From NCBI RefSeq assembly GCF_003122325.1, contig NZ_QFBC01000004.1, forward strand, positions 310,001-374,000: a stretch of 64,000 bases of DNA. The letters run 5' to 3'. Positions 47,468 through 56,345 of this stretch are shown here, one piece after another. The notes under the pieces are model-generated. The model was not told where the DNA came from and made no database searches. It saw only the letters and a program-made list of their open reading frames with translations. This DNA comes from Rhizobium album. Its GTDB lineage: Bacteria > Pseudomonadota > Alphaproteobacteria > Rhizobiales > Rhizobiaceae. Position numbers and translations under genes: made by a program. Positions within the stretch are counted from its first letter, which is position 1. Each line of letters starts with the position of its first letter.

Positions 47468-48388
47468 ATGACGCGTATCATCACGTATTCGTTCGCGCCT
47501 GCCAACTTGGTTTTTCCGGCCAACTGGGGTTACAGCATGGCGGGAACGCTGACCAAAAGCTGGAGCACGGTTTATTCAGGCTTCGCCTACAAAGCCAAGA
47601 CACGCGCCGCGTTTGATCGCTGGGCCGCAACGTGCGACATGGGCGCATTCGAATTGCCGGACCCCGGTACAGCTCCGGGTGCCTCGACTGAGCCGCACGT
47701 TCGCTTCCACCTCGGAGCAATCGACGCCCCCACAGCTAGCCCGAATGTGCAAGCATTTGCCTTTTACTCACATGAGAGCGGGGGGCGCGCGTCCGATATT
47801 ACGTTTGAAAACGATGCTGCCGACGTGGCGTTCGCGCAAATGACCAACAGCGGCGGCTTCACCTACTTCTATAGTTTGATCACCCACGAACTGGGTCACG
47901 CTATCATCGACATGCCGCACAACACGGAACCCGGAAGTGTTCTGAACGGTATCGGAAACGCTGTTCCCAGCTCCTACGATGCCTGGTGGGCCGCAAACAA
48001 ATACGGCGCTGCCACAACGAACGCCCAAAAGCTTGCTCAGGGCAAGGCTCTCGGTATCGTGTGGTCGCTCTATAAGGGTGGAACCAACGGCAATCCTGAC
48101 TTGCCAGGCACGGCCTATTGGGTCAACGGCATCAAGGCTGGCACGCGGACTGCGCTTGGATTGGCGTCAGCTCTGGTGGGGAACCTGGCCGGATTGGCGA
48201 CACCGGATTTCATTTGGTTCCTGTACGACCGAATCCTCGCTCGGGCAGCCACCTCCACGGAACTTTCCTACTGGGGAACGCGTGTGTCGTCGGTCGGTCG
48301 TGCGCAGGTTTTCCTTGAGATCGCTGATAGCCCGGAGGCCGCAACCCGCCGTCAGGCGGTATTCTCTGGTTCCACGCTTTGGTGGTAA
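47468..48388 (+). CDS. Metalloprotease-like protein with C-terminal DUF4214 segment
   Basis: A 306-aa protein starting MTRIITYSFAPANLVFPANW after AAAGGAATTACT. The N-terminal half resembles matrixin/serralysin-type zincins: SHESGGRASDITFENDAAD, then the active site ITHELGHAIIDMPHN. The third His is six residues after HELGH rather than the five of HExxHxxGxxH, so metal binding is uncertain. The last 70 residues match DUF4214 (FIWFLYDRILARAATSTELSYW; RAQVFLEIADSPEAATRRQ). No N-terminal Sec signal. Flanked on both sides by DUF4214-only paralogues on the opposite strand. Confidence 0.75.
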   Translation: MTRIITYSFAPANLVFPANWGYSMAGTLTKSWSTVYSGFAYKAKTRAAFDRWAATCDMGAFELPDPGTAPGASTEPHVRFHLGAIDAPTASPNVQAFAFYSHESGGRASDITFENDAADVAFAQMTNSGGFTYFYSLITHELGHAIIDMPHNTEPGSVLNGIGNAVPSSYDAWWAANKYGAATTNAQKLAQGKALGIVWSLYKGGTNGNPDLPGTAYWVNGIKAGTRTALGLASALVGNLAGLATPDFIWFLYDRILARAATSTELSYWGTRVSSVGRAQVFLEIADSPEAATRRQAVFSGSTLWW

Positions 48389-48421
48389 GGATTGGGGCCA
48401 CCTTCTGGGGTGGCCTCTCCC

Positions 48422-48967
48422 TCAGTTTATCACGTAGCCGTGGTCAACCGAATGGATATAGGCAGTGATATTGACCTGCGCGACTTCTTCTGACCAAATC
48501 GTAGCAGGGTCATTCGTTACTGTATCCAGCCACTCTCGCATATAATACTCGGCTTGGTCGCCCGAGAAGTAGGTTCGCTCTGCCTGCGTGTCGAGTGCAG
48601 CCATGAAGTTGTGGGAGGCCATGGTCTTGTTGGCCAAGGTCTCCCTATCGATTCCTTGAGCCGCCATTGCAATGTTGACTGCGATGTTCTCTACAGTGAG
48701 CGCTCCAGTTTCTAGTTGCATCGCCCAAAAAGCCATTTCGGCATCCTCGGGCACCCGATCAAAGAGCTCGTGGTAGAGGCTAGAAATGGTCTCAGCAGGG
48801 GACTTCTGGGCATATAGCCGCTGGTACTCAGGCGTTCCAGTGATGTTCCCAATAGTCGAGAAGTCAGTCCCCCCCTTGGTCTCGTTTGAAAACCACAAAA
48901 AACCTTCTGGGTCCGCGGGCCGCCCAAAGACCGCGATGTAAACTGCCATCGTATTGTTGATGATCAT
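48422..48967 (-). CDS. DUF4214 domain protein, copy 2
   Basis: A 181-aa paralogue of the gene at 45219: MIINNTMAVYIAVFGRPADP, GFLWFSNETKGGTDFSTIGN, SLYHELFDRVPEDAEMAFWA, IENIAVNIAMAAQG. The C-termini differ (EYYMREWLDTVTNDPATIWS here). ATG 48967 follows AAGGAGTGGATTTC; GTG 48976 is an alternative. Its stop faces the protease gene end at 48388, with 33 bp between. Confidence 0.75.
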   Translation of the reverse strand: MIINNTMAVYIAVFGRPADPEGFLWFSNETKGGTDFSTIGNITGTPEYQRLYAQKSPAETISSLYHELFDRVPEDAEMAFWAMQLETGALTVENIAVNIAMAAQGIDRETLANKTMASHNFMAALDTQAERTYFSGDQAEYYMREWLDTVTNDPATIWSEEVAQVNITAYIHSVDHGYVIN

Positions 48968-49329
48968 GAAATCCACTCCTTATGCTAGAAATGTAGTTAG
49001 TTTATAAAAGCCACGCAATCTAGGCGGAGGATTACAGAGGTGCGCAAGCCGTCTCAAGTTAGGCAAAACGAGATAGGTCTCGCTGTTCGTGGAGATATTC
49101 GAATTTGAGATGTTCAGCTTAACCGCGCCCAAACCGACCGTTTCATGTGTCGGAATATTTGAGATTATGCGTTAAACGGCGGATTTTCAGAATATAAATT
49201 CGAAAATCGAACGCGATTTATCACAGAATTGATATTTACACTACAGTAATGTTATGCATCTGTGAAAATATTGACTTCCAATAGTTTCCCAATCAAAAAT
49301 ATATGTGGAAACAATTGGAGGTTCCGAAG
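48968..49329. other. AT-rich divergent intergenic region (362 bp)
   Basis: Separates the minus-strand DUF4214 gene from the plus-strand integrase remnant. Contains the short inverted repeat CGAGATAGGTCTCG (49069-49082) and a very AT-rich block 49185-49310, with TTGACT followed after 18 bases by AAAAATATATG as a possible promoter for the integrase. No coding frame is evident. Confidence 0.45.
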
Positions 49330-50440
49330 ATGTCCATCTCGTTACGCGGGAATAGCTTTCAGGCTACGGTAAATCATCACGGGCTCCGACAAAGACGGCA
49401 ATTTCCAACAGCGGCTGAAGCCCGCCAGTGGGAGATAGCGGTAAAAAACACTTGCCAAGGCAGAAACGGGCAATGCCAAGCGTAAGTCACTAGGCCCGCG
49501 TTACCGCCCGGCAGACGTTGGAGAGTTAGCGGCGTACATGCTTAATTTCCATTGGAAGGGGATGAAGAGCTACAAAACGGCAAAAGTGAATCTCGACCAT
49601 ATTGTCAGGTTGATCGGTCCGCGTACAAAGCTGCCTTCTATCACTTCGCATACAATCAATGTGGCCATCGCCCAACTCAAGCAGGCCGAGTATCCACCCT
49701 GCACGATAAATAAGAAGGTCTCCCCACTCCGGTTCTGCCTGAAGTATGCGGTTGAACAGCAATGGCTTAAGCGGCTTCCAACTATGCCCTTTTACAAACC
49801 GACTGAAGGCCGTCTTCGTTGGTTCACAAGCGCTGAGGAAGCGCGGATGCTACGATGGTGCAGGGCGCATCTCTGCGATCTGCTATGGGACTACATTGTG
49901 GTCTCGCTTGATACAGGGCTTCGCCAAAGCGAGGTGCTGAATCTCAAAGCTCGAAATGTAAACGAGGGGCGGGTGACAGTTTGGGGCGCGCGAACACAAG
50001 ACGACTGGGGCACAAAGGCGGGCAACACACGAGTTGTTCCGCTCACGCCCCGCGCTCGTGAGGTTTTGGAACGGCTCTCACTTGACAACCCAGGCCGACT
50101 TTTTCCGGTCTCGAAAGACCAGCTATTCGGTTCGTGGCAAAGAATGCGACAAGCGTTGGGATACGCTAGAGACCCAGAGTTTGTGCCCCATGCGATGCGT
50201 CATACGTTCTGCACGCGGCTGGTAAAGGCGAATGTGAACCTCGCGGTTATTCAAAAATTAGCAGGTCATCTGCGCATTGAGACGACGTTAAAATATGTGC
50301 ACCTTGACGATGACGTTTTGGTGGAAGCGATTGAGCTTCTGAACGAGCACAGAGTGGGCATCATCTCAAGTAATGCTAGTGGACGTAGAAGCCCCAAAAA
50401 AACTGAGGACATCTTGCTTGATTCATACGACCTATCCTGA
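49330..50440 (+). pseudogene. Second tyrosine recombinase, frameshifted near 49447
   Basis: The first frame reads MSISLRGNSFQATVNHHGLR, QRRQFPTAAEARQWEIAVK, an AP2/arm-binding-type N-terminus, then leaves frame in the run GTAAAAAACACTT. One base too many separates it from the second frame, which continues TLAKAETGNAKR and stays open to 50440. The catalytic domain is complete: Arg in DTGLRQSEVLNL, HAMRHTFCTR and AGHLRIETTLKYVHL. An ATG at 49538 (300 aa) could still make a protein lacking the arm domain. Probably decayed. Confidence 0.7.
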
Positions 50441-50643
50441 ATGTTGTCATCGCGCTTGCCGTGGAATCGGCCATGTCCTGGGGGTTGGCCAACGATCCAA
50501 TTTGGATTGATTGAGTTGGAACCCGAAGCATTTTTTGCCGAAAATTTACGAGCCGCCAAAATCAAATCAAAGGCTATAGGCATTCCCCCCCCTATGGGGG
50601 TGGGCAAGTCTCGCGACATTCAAAGAGGTGAATCGCCACGCGC

Positions 50644-51237
50644 CTACACTACATCCTTTGCGGGTTCAGATACCGTATTTGATGTGTCTTCTTGGATTTG
50701 CTCCGATTTAACGAGGGATGGCGCAGATTGGTGTAGTTGATCCACCCAAACTCGAAGGGGACGAACGCCGCTCGCGATTTCCGACAATGCCGCCCGGAGG
50801 CTTTTCAAAGCCTGCTCCTCGTCCTGCCAACCCTGAGGTGCGTAAGCGCCCCTAAGAATTTGAAGCTGCTCCACTGGTCGTCCCACAGCTTTAGACATAG
50901 CTGACAGCAGGTACGCGACACGCAAGTCTGCCTGTTCGTTTAGTCTCGGCCTTGCCTGAGGGGTGAACCATGCTAGGTCGTCAAAAACTGCAATCAGCTC
51001 GACGTACCGCTCCATTACAGACTTGTCAGCATAAAAGTGTACCGGCAAAAGATTAAGGGCGCCAACAAAGTCCGCATTGGTTGGATGTCGCCGCGTCCTC
51101 ATCATAGCGACGAACAATTCCTGTCTAGATCGCATTCTCGAAGACCGCTCTTGATACCACAGCGTAATAACAACCGCGAAAATCGGCCCGATAAACGTTG
51201 CTGCCACTACAGCCCAATCAATGTTTGACCAATCCAT
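50644..51237 (-). CDS. DUF6680-like membrane-anchored protein (197 aa)
   Basis: From MDWSNIDWAVVAATFIGPIF with one N-terminal TM helix (VVAATFIGPIFAVVITLWY), then a helical cytoplasmic part (MRTRRHPTNADFVGALNLLP, VHFYADKSVMERYVELIAVF). The pattern resembles DUF6680 proteins of unknown function. An open frame from 51402 adds a second hydrophobic segment; the chosen start fits the family. No partner can be named. Confidence 0.6.
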   Translation of the reverse strand: MDWSNIDWAVVAATFIGPIFAVVITLWYQERSSRMRSRQELFVAMMRTRRHPTNADFVGALNLLPVHFYADKSVMERYVELIAVFDDLAWFTPQARPRLNEQADLRVAYLLSAMSKAVGRPVEQLQILRGAYAPQGWQDEEQALKSLRAALSEIASGVRPLRVWVDQLHQSAPSLVKSEQIQEDTSNTVSEPAKDVV

Positions 51238-51443
51238 TGCTAACGTGTCCCCCTCAGTTTTCTTAAGACTGGTGATAGTTGAAATGCAAAGCAAGACTGC
51301 AACTGAAGCAATTTGCTCTGTCTCAAAAGGTATACGGACAGCGGACAGCCAAAACAGGCTCAAAATCGTCCGATATGGATTGACATTTGAATTATCGAAC
51401 ATTATTCCGATTTCATCTTAAACCTTTTCGGACAGTCATTCCC

Positions 51444-52013
51444 ATGAAAATCGGCTACGCCCGCGTCTCCTCCACCGGCCAGAACGAAACAGCACAGGTG
51501 GACATACTCACCCGCAATGGAGCGGAACAGGTCTTCATCGACAAGGCCAGCGGCACCAGCCGGGACGGGCGCCCGAAGCTGGCTGAAGCCATTCGTTATG
51601 CCCGCAAGGGCGATGCTCTAGTCATAACGCGACTCGACAGGCTGGCCCGCTCTGTCCCTGACCTGCACGCCATTGCCCAAGAGCTACAGGCGAAGGGCGT
51701 TGATCTTATCGTGACAGAACAGAAAATCGACACGTCCACCTCCATGGGGCGGCTCATGTTCAATATGCTCGGGGCCATTGCCGAGTTCGAAACGGACTTG
51801 CGGAAAGAGCGCCAGCTTGACGGCATCGCCAAGGCAAAGGACGAGGGTCGCTACAAAGGGCGTCCGGTGACGGTCGATGGCGATGCTATCAGGGCCGCCA
51901 TCGCAGCCGGTGATAAGCCGATGGCAGTGGCCAAGCGGTTTAACGTGGCGCGTTCCACGGTCTACCGTATGAAGGCAGAAGCGATGCTGGATGATGCAGC
52001 TATTGCACCTTAG
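51444..52013 (+). CDS. Serine recombinase (resolvase/invertase family)
   Basis: A 189-aa recombinase. Catalytic Ser in MKIGYARVSSTGQNETAQVD, then RLDRLARSVPDLHAIAQEL, TSTSMGRLMFNMLGAIAEFE, RKERQLDGIAKAKDEGRYKG and a C-terminal HTH MAVAKRFNVARSTVYRM. Size fits resolvases of transposons and plasmids. Its target site (res) was not identified. It may resolve or invert element DNA; the neighbouring integrases suggest a composite history. Confidence 0.93.
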   Translation: MKIGYARVSSTGQNETAQVDILTRNGAEQVFIDKASGTSRDGRPKLAEAIRYARKGDALVITRLDRLARSVPDLHAIAQELQAKGVDLIVTEQKIDTSTSMGRLMFNMLGAIAEFETDLRKERQLDGIAKAKDEGRYKGRPVTVDGDAIRAAIAAGDKPMAVAKRFNVARSTVYRMKAEAMLDDAAIAP

Positions 52014-52063
52014 GGTGTGAGGCGGAGTGTCTATTTGCTTTAGAATAAACAAGCTGACAGTGT

Positions 52064-53326
52064 CTATCGGACATCTCTACCCAGTGCCACATTCTGTCTT
52101 TCGGCCCTTAGCCGGACATAGCCACGAATAATGTTTTCTCGAAATCCAAACCACCCAGAACCATATCCGATAATGACAGAACCGTGCCCATCCTTTCTTA
52201 GGGCAAGCATTCTCTGATTGAACTTTTCTCTCGTGAGAATTTGTCGCCCTCTTCGTGCACTCATTATCCGTTTGTAAGACGCCTCGTAAATCTCCGTCAG
52301 CTGCCTTCGCTCGGAGGTGGTGTCAGCCAAGGACCAAAGCGCTTCTTCGTAGTCTTCTGTGTTTTTCGTTTTCATCGTAGCGCGCTCGTATTGAAGTTTT
52401 AATGTGGCCTCCGCGCGACTGATTGCTCCTTCGATGCCATCCTTGTAGTGCTTCGACTGCAGAGACTCGGCAGGAGAGGCATCGTCAAAAGCACTCCAAA
52501 ACATGGATTCCCCTATCAGATGCACATAATGAGGGAACCCATCGCTAATCTGTCCAACCCTAACAAGAAGTTCGCGATCTATTGCTATTCCAATCTTCTC
52601 TGCGGTATGATTTATTATATCCCATAAATAATTGTGATGCAGCTTGGGTAAATTTATTGTTTCCAGTACACGTCCCGCCGATGGATGCGCACCTATCAAT
52701 TCATTTAGAGTAGAAGCTATTCCGCAAAAAATGAACCTTATTCCATCTCCAACTTCTGGAATATTTTTAATTAACTCTGCAAATTTCTCTTTCTCTCGAA
52801 CATCGGTTATTCTCTCCATTTCATCTATAATAACGACCTGCTTGTCGGCTCGTACACTTTGAACATATCGAATAATATCAAGTGCTTCATTTATAGTACT
52901 CGGTTCATTGATCGTCGCGCGCGGGGCTTCCCCCTTTTTCAACGACCCGCCTACCCCCAACAAGTTCGCCCCATACGCCGATGAAGTGCCACCTTGCTCA
53001 ATACGTTTCCGGATATCAGTTAAAGAATCTCCAATCGCCTTTACAACACTTCCGAAGGTACTTCCCTGGTTGCAAACGACGTATATTGGTGAGTACTTAG
53101 ATGAATTTTGAAGGAATGCTGCCGTTTGCGCAACCGACGTCTTACCGACACCGCGATCTCCAAAAATAAAGATTTGCCTTCCCTGTGAGCTGAAGGTCCT
53201 GTCAATTGTTTTTAGTGCCGCATCTCGTCCGAATAATCTTTCCGGCGTTTTGATTGTTGCCGATGGGGTAAAATTTTCTGACATAATTTGCCGGAACATT
53301 TCTTCCGATACATTTGGAAAAGACAT
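52064..53326 (-). CDS. AAA family ATPase (Orc1/Cdc6-like)
   Basis: A 420-aa ATPase starting MSFPNVSEEMFRQIMSENF. RLFGRDAALKTIDRTF, Walker A IFGDRGVGKTSVAQ, Walker B VVIIDEMERITD and a sensor region follow: RFIFCGIASTLNELIG. A C-terminal segment has a possible winged-helix (RRQLTEIYEASYKRIMSARR). The gene is visibly AT-richer than its surroundings, a sign of foreign origin. Possible roles: element maintenance, replication initiation or defence. Alternative upstream start at 53446 is unsupported. Confidence 0.75.
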   Translation of the reverse strand: MSFPNVSEEMFRQIMSENFTPSATIKTPERLFGRDAALKTIDRTFSSQGRQIFIFGDRGVGKTSVAQTAAFLQNSSKYSPIYVVCNQGSTFGSVVKAIGDSLTDIRKRIEQGGTSSAYGANLLGVGGSLKKGEAPRATINEPSTINEALDIIRYVQSVRADKQVVIIDEMERITDVREKEKFAELIKNIPEVGDGIRFIFCGIASTLNELIGAHPSAGRVLETINLPKLHHNYLWDIINHTAEKIGIAIDRELLVRVGQISDGFPHYVHLIGESMFWSAFDDASPAESLQSKHYKDGIEGAISRAEATLKLQYERATMKTKNTEDYEEALWSLADTTSERRQLTEIYEASYKRIMSARRGRQILTREKFNQRMLALRKDGHGSVIIGYGSGWFGFRENIIRGYVRLRAERQNVALGRDVR

Positions 53327-53468
53327 AAGGCACCAGCTCCGCTGTCGAATCAGATCAACGTTAAGTGGCACCATTTTCGCGCTAAACGCATCGGCATAGC
53401 AATGCTTTGTTCGAAGAGGGTGTGGATAGCTGGCCGGCAAAACCAAACTATGGACCGCAACCTAAAGC

Positions 53469-54839
53469 TCATCTTGCGGCAGGCAACCGCACCGCCTCCA
53501 CACATGCCCGCGCTTGCTCAATAACCGGCCCCGCTGAATACACGCCCAGCGTCATGCCTTGCCGCTTGTGACCGACCACAACCGCGATTAGGCTTTCTGG
53601 CTGTCCAGCCCTTTCTGCCGCCGTAACGAACCAGCGGCGGAATGAATGGAAGTTGATGAGCGAACGTCTACGCCCATCACGCTCCTCCCGAACACCAATG
53701 GAGCGAGCGTATGCTGTAAACTGGTTTGATGTCTTGAATGACCGTTCTCGTTTCGTGTCTGCGTTCTTCGGTCCCGGCCACTCGGGGAAGAATGGATCAT
53801 CGGGAGCTTTGCCCTTTGTCCGTCGCTCCACGATTTCTTTTAGGTCTGAGTGGATTGGGCACAAGCGTTCGACCTTTTCCTTCTTTTGCGGCTTGAAAAC
53901 AAAGACCCCCTCGTCTCTGCAATCCTTCACCCGCAGGCACACGATAGGGTCGAGGCGGCAACCTGTTAGGGCCGCAATCCGCATTAGGTCGTGCATCGCT
54001 TGCGTGGTCTCACCAGTCAGCAGCTTAACCATCTCTTCTTGGGTAAAAGGTCGCTCTTTTTCATCGTGAGCGACTGGTGGAGGCATGAGTGCAAGCCCAC
54101 GCCAAACATCCATGGTCACCTCCTCGCGCTTTTCCAGCCATTGCCAGTAGCGAGAAAGCCGATTGATGTACTTGTTCAACGTAACCGGTGACAAAGAAGG
54201 CTCCAGCCCCTGCAGATCATCGACAAAGCGAACAGCGGCCTTCTTGGACGGAAACGATTGCAGGAAAGGTTCGACCTCGTTCTCCTCGCACCAGCGTTTC
54301 AGCAGTTTTATCGCCCGCTCATCGTCGCCCCTGGTGCGCGGCTTGACGGTCAGTTGCGCCATATACTGGCTGTGGAAGTGGTCGATAGGTGTCGCCCTGC
54401 CCGCGACGATCTTCGCGAATTGCCTGGCTTGCCGCACCTTAGCGGGGTCAAACGCGGGCTCTTCTTCACCGGTTACAGGGTCGATATCAACGCTCGTGGG
54501 CTTACCAAGGACGGTATCGATAGCCACGGATATTCCCGTACTGATCGCCTCCACTTCAAGATCGTTGTCTGCCCTGCGCAGTTGACGCCGAAACTCTTCC
54601 GCAACGGAACGGAGATCGGCGCCCCCACCTGCCGCCGCCGCTTCCGCAATACGCGCTCGCATCTCGTTCACAATTGGCCATTTGAGCTGGTTTGCTACCG
54701 TGAGGCTGTCCGTATTGAGTGGGTGTTTCAGTCGTGTCCCGAGGCGGCTTTGAAGCTCTTTCGGAACGGACATCGTGACCCTCCACTTGCCCCGATGCTC
54801 CTCCAGATATTGCGTGTTTCGTGCTGTCGATCTTGCCAT
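53469..54839 (-). CDS. Tyrosine integrase of the element
   Basis: A 456-aa integrase starting MARSTARNTQYLEEHRGKWR. N-terminal arm/core-binding parts (RWCEENEVEPFLQSF; VTLNKYINRLSRYWQW) precede the catalytic domain: Arg in AALTGCRLDPIVCLRV, HSFRRWFVTAAERAG, VGHKRQGMTLGVYSAG with the nucleophile Tyr. The 54908 in-frame start runs through the GTACCCC arm sites and is rejected. It lies beside attR, the usual place for a tRNA-targeting integrase. Confidence 0.95.
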   Translation of the reverse strand: MARSTARNTQYLEEHRGKWRVTMSVPKELQSRLGTRLKHPLNTDSLTVANQLKWPIVNEMRARIAEAAAAGGGADLRSVAEEFRRQLRRADNDLEVEAISTGISVAIDTVLGKPTSVDIDPVTGEEEPAFDPAKVRQARQFAKIVAGRATPIDHFHSQYMAQLTVKPRTRGDDERAIKLLKRWCEENEVEPFLQSFPSKKAAVRFVDDLQGLEPSLSPVTLNKYINRLSRYWQWLEKREEVTMDVWRGLALMPPPVAHDEKERPFTQEEMVKLLTGETTQAMHDLMRIAALTGCRLDPIVCLRVKDCRDEGVFVFKPQKKEKVERLCPIHSDLKEIVERRTKGKAPDDPFFPEWPGPKNADTKRERSFKTSNQFTAYARSIGVREERDGRRRSLINFHSFRRWFVTAAERAGQPESLIAVVVGHKRQGMTLGVYSAGPVIEQARACVEAVRLPAAR

Positions 54840-54849
54840 AAACGCGCCC

Positions 54850-54884
54850 CGCGTACCCCAGTACGTACCCCATTGACGTACCAC
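54850..54884 (+). other. Right arm-type integrase sites (GTACCCC x3)
   Basis: GTACCCC at 54853 and 54865 and GTACCAC at 54878, with the same 12- and 13-bp steps as at the left end, in the same orientation. They lie between the integrase start codon and attR, so bound integrase may also regulate its own gene. Confidence 0.75.
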
Positions 54885-54947
54885 CATGACATTGATATAC
54901 CGCAACAATATTGAATTTCAATGGAGAATTTGGATGGCCGGTTACTC

Positions 54948-54967
54948 CCCGCTTAGCTCCACCAATC
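54948..54967 (+). other. attR core
   Basis: CCCGCTTAGCTCCACCAATC, identical to 41957-41976 at the tRNA end. Marks the right limit of the element. Confidence 0.9.
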
Positions 54968-55247
54968 CGTTTGTCTTCTTGAATATTATAGAGAAATCAA
55001 ACGGCTACGGCGAAGACGCCGAAATCCTCTGACCAATTTTTAGAATCCACTGATGTTCTGTGTCGCACATCATTGCGGTTGTCGGAATGTTAGTCCCGCC
55101 GTGAACTCCCCCGCGCCTCTGGCACGGCCCGCTCAACGGTACGCGCTTGGCTCTGCGCGCGCTATGGCGACGAAAACAAAACGTTAGATATAGCGAACTT
55201 GCAGTGCCCGTTGTTTCCGTGCGCGGAGGGCGCGGATGGGTATGCTG

Positions 55248-55673
55248 TTAAAGAGGCTGGAAAGCCGGTGACCGCTTTCTTGGTGGAACTGATCGCACAG
55301 CTCCAAGCCCACGCGACGGTGCCGATATCGATGCTCGGGCATACTCCGCGTGGTTGGCAAAGTGAGCCGACCACGGGTGCAGGATATCGCGCCTCCATCG
55401 ATGGCGCACTACCACGCCACGGACGGCAGGCCTCACGATCAACCGCAAGACCATCACGACATTATCCCGGTCAGTCTTCGCGGAAATGTGAGCCCGAACA
55501 TAGTTGCCCCCATGGCCGCTTCTATGCGTGAACCAGTTGGGCGAAAGACCGAGGTCCATCAAGCGATGAAAATGGTCTCCATCCACGATGGCCAGCCGGC
55601 CGTCGTTCAGTTGCACTTGAACAATTGGGCAGCCGTCCTTGTCGATGGCCTCGGTCAACAGACGGCGAGCCAT
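55248..55673 (-). CDS. Possible degenerate HNH/AP2-type protein (141 aa)
   Basis: The N-terminal half reads MARRLLTEAIDKDGCPIVQV, DGRLAIVDGDHFHRLMDLGL and NYVRAHISAKTDRDNVVMVL, a pattern like phage HNH/AP2 endonucleases. The C-terminal half shows only vague likeness (HFANHAEYARASI). It may be a decayed gene. From attR to 55248 (54968-55247) no coding frame is evident. Confidence 0.35.
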   Translation of the reverse strand: MARRLLTEAIDKDGCPIVQVQLNDGRLAIVDGDHFHRLMDLGLSPNWFTHRSGHGGNYVRAHISAKTDRDNVVMVLRLIVRPAVRGVVVRHRWRRDILHPWSAHFANHAEYARASISAPSRGLGAVRSVPPRKRSPAFQPL

Positions 55674-55790
55674 CGGATACAGTTCATTACAGCACCATTT
55701 TCCTTTTTGAAATCAATATATTGGCGCAAGCGAGCGCTGACCGGCGTCGTGGCGATCAGCCTCTGTCGACTGCATCCTGTCCGTGGCAAT

Positions 55791-56345
55791 TCAAGGGGTG
55801 TCACGCTCCGTGCGCAGATTGGTGACCACGCGGCGATTCTGCACCTTGCAGGAGCGATCGGTGCAATCGCGAACCTCGCGGTCGTTGCCGTAGCCCTTGG
55901 CCCACATGCGGCTGGACGCCACGCCCTTCGAGGCGAGATAGGCCATTGCCGCATCGGCGCGCTTTTGCGACAGTTTCACCATTGACGATGCGCTGCCGGA
56001 ATCGTCGGCGAACCCCTGCAGTTTCACCAGCCAGCGTGGATTGCTCACAAGCCAGGCTGCCTGCTTGTCCAAGGTGGCCCTGGCGACGGAATCGAGGCTT
56101 GCCGAATCCTCGTTGAAATAGGTCCGGCGTCCGACGTTCAGGATGAAATCTTCCTTGCTGCCCGGCAGGACGCTTTCGAAACCCGGCGCCGGATCGTTGG
56201 TTTGCCCGGTCATCGGCACCGCAGCAGGCTCTTCCACCGAAGCAATGTCGGTGGTGGTGCAGGCCGTGAGAGTGAGAAGCGCTGCCATAGAAAACAGCAG
56301 CCTTGCATATCCGGTCGGTGCAGACATCAGGGTAGGTTTCCTCAT
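55791..56345 (-). CDS. OmpA-family lipoprotein
   Basis: A 184-aa outer-membrane-associated protein. Signal peptide ends with lipobox LLTLTAC. The OmpA/Pal-like domain binds peptidoglycan: NVGRRTYFNEDSASLDSVAR, VKLQGFADDSGSASSMVKLS, QKRADAAMAYLASKGV and a final NRRVV. The start codon overlaps the L,D-transpeptidase stop (ATGA), so both genes act together on the cell wall. Confidence 0.88.
   Translation of the reverse strand: MRKPTLMSAPTGYARLLFSMAALLTLTACTTTDIASVEEPAAVPMTGQTNDPAPGFESVLPGSKEDFILNVGRRTYFNEDSASLDSVARATLDKQAAWLVSNPRWLVKLQGFADDSGSASSMVKLSQKRADAAMAYLASKGVASSRMWAKGYGNDREVRDCTDRSCKVQNRRVVTNLRTERDTP

Noticed and set aside
49441-49452. Programmed -1 frameshift at A-AAA-AAC in the second integrase
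   Set aside because: The slippery heptamer is present, but a -1 shift leads to the wrong frame; the catalytic frame needs +1 (or one A fewer).
50585-50606. C-run/G-run hairpin (CCCCCCCCTATGGGGGTGGG) as terminator
   Set aside because: No T-tract on either strand, and it can arise from simple base runs.
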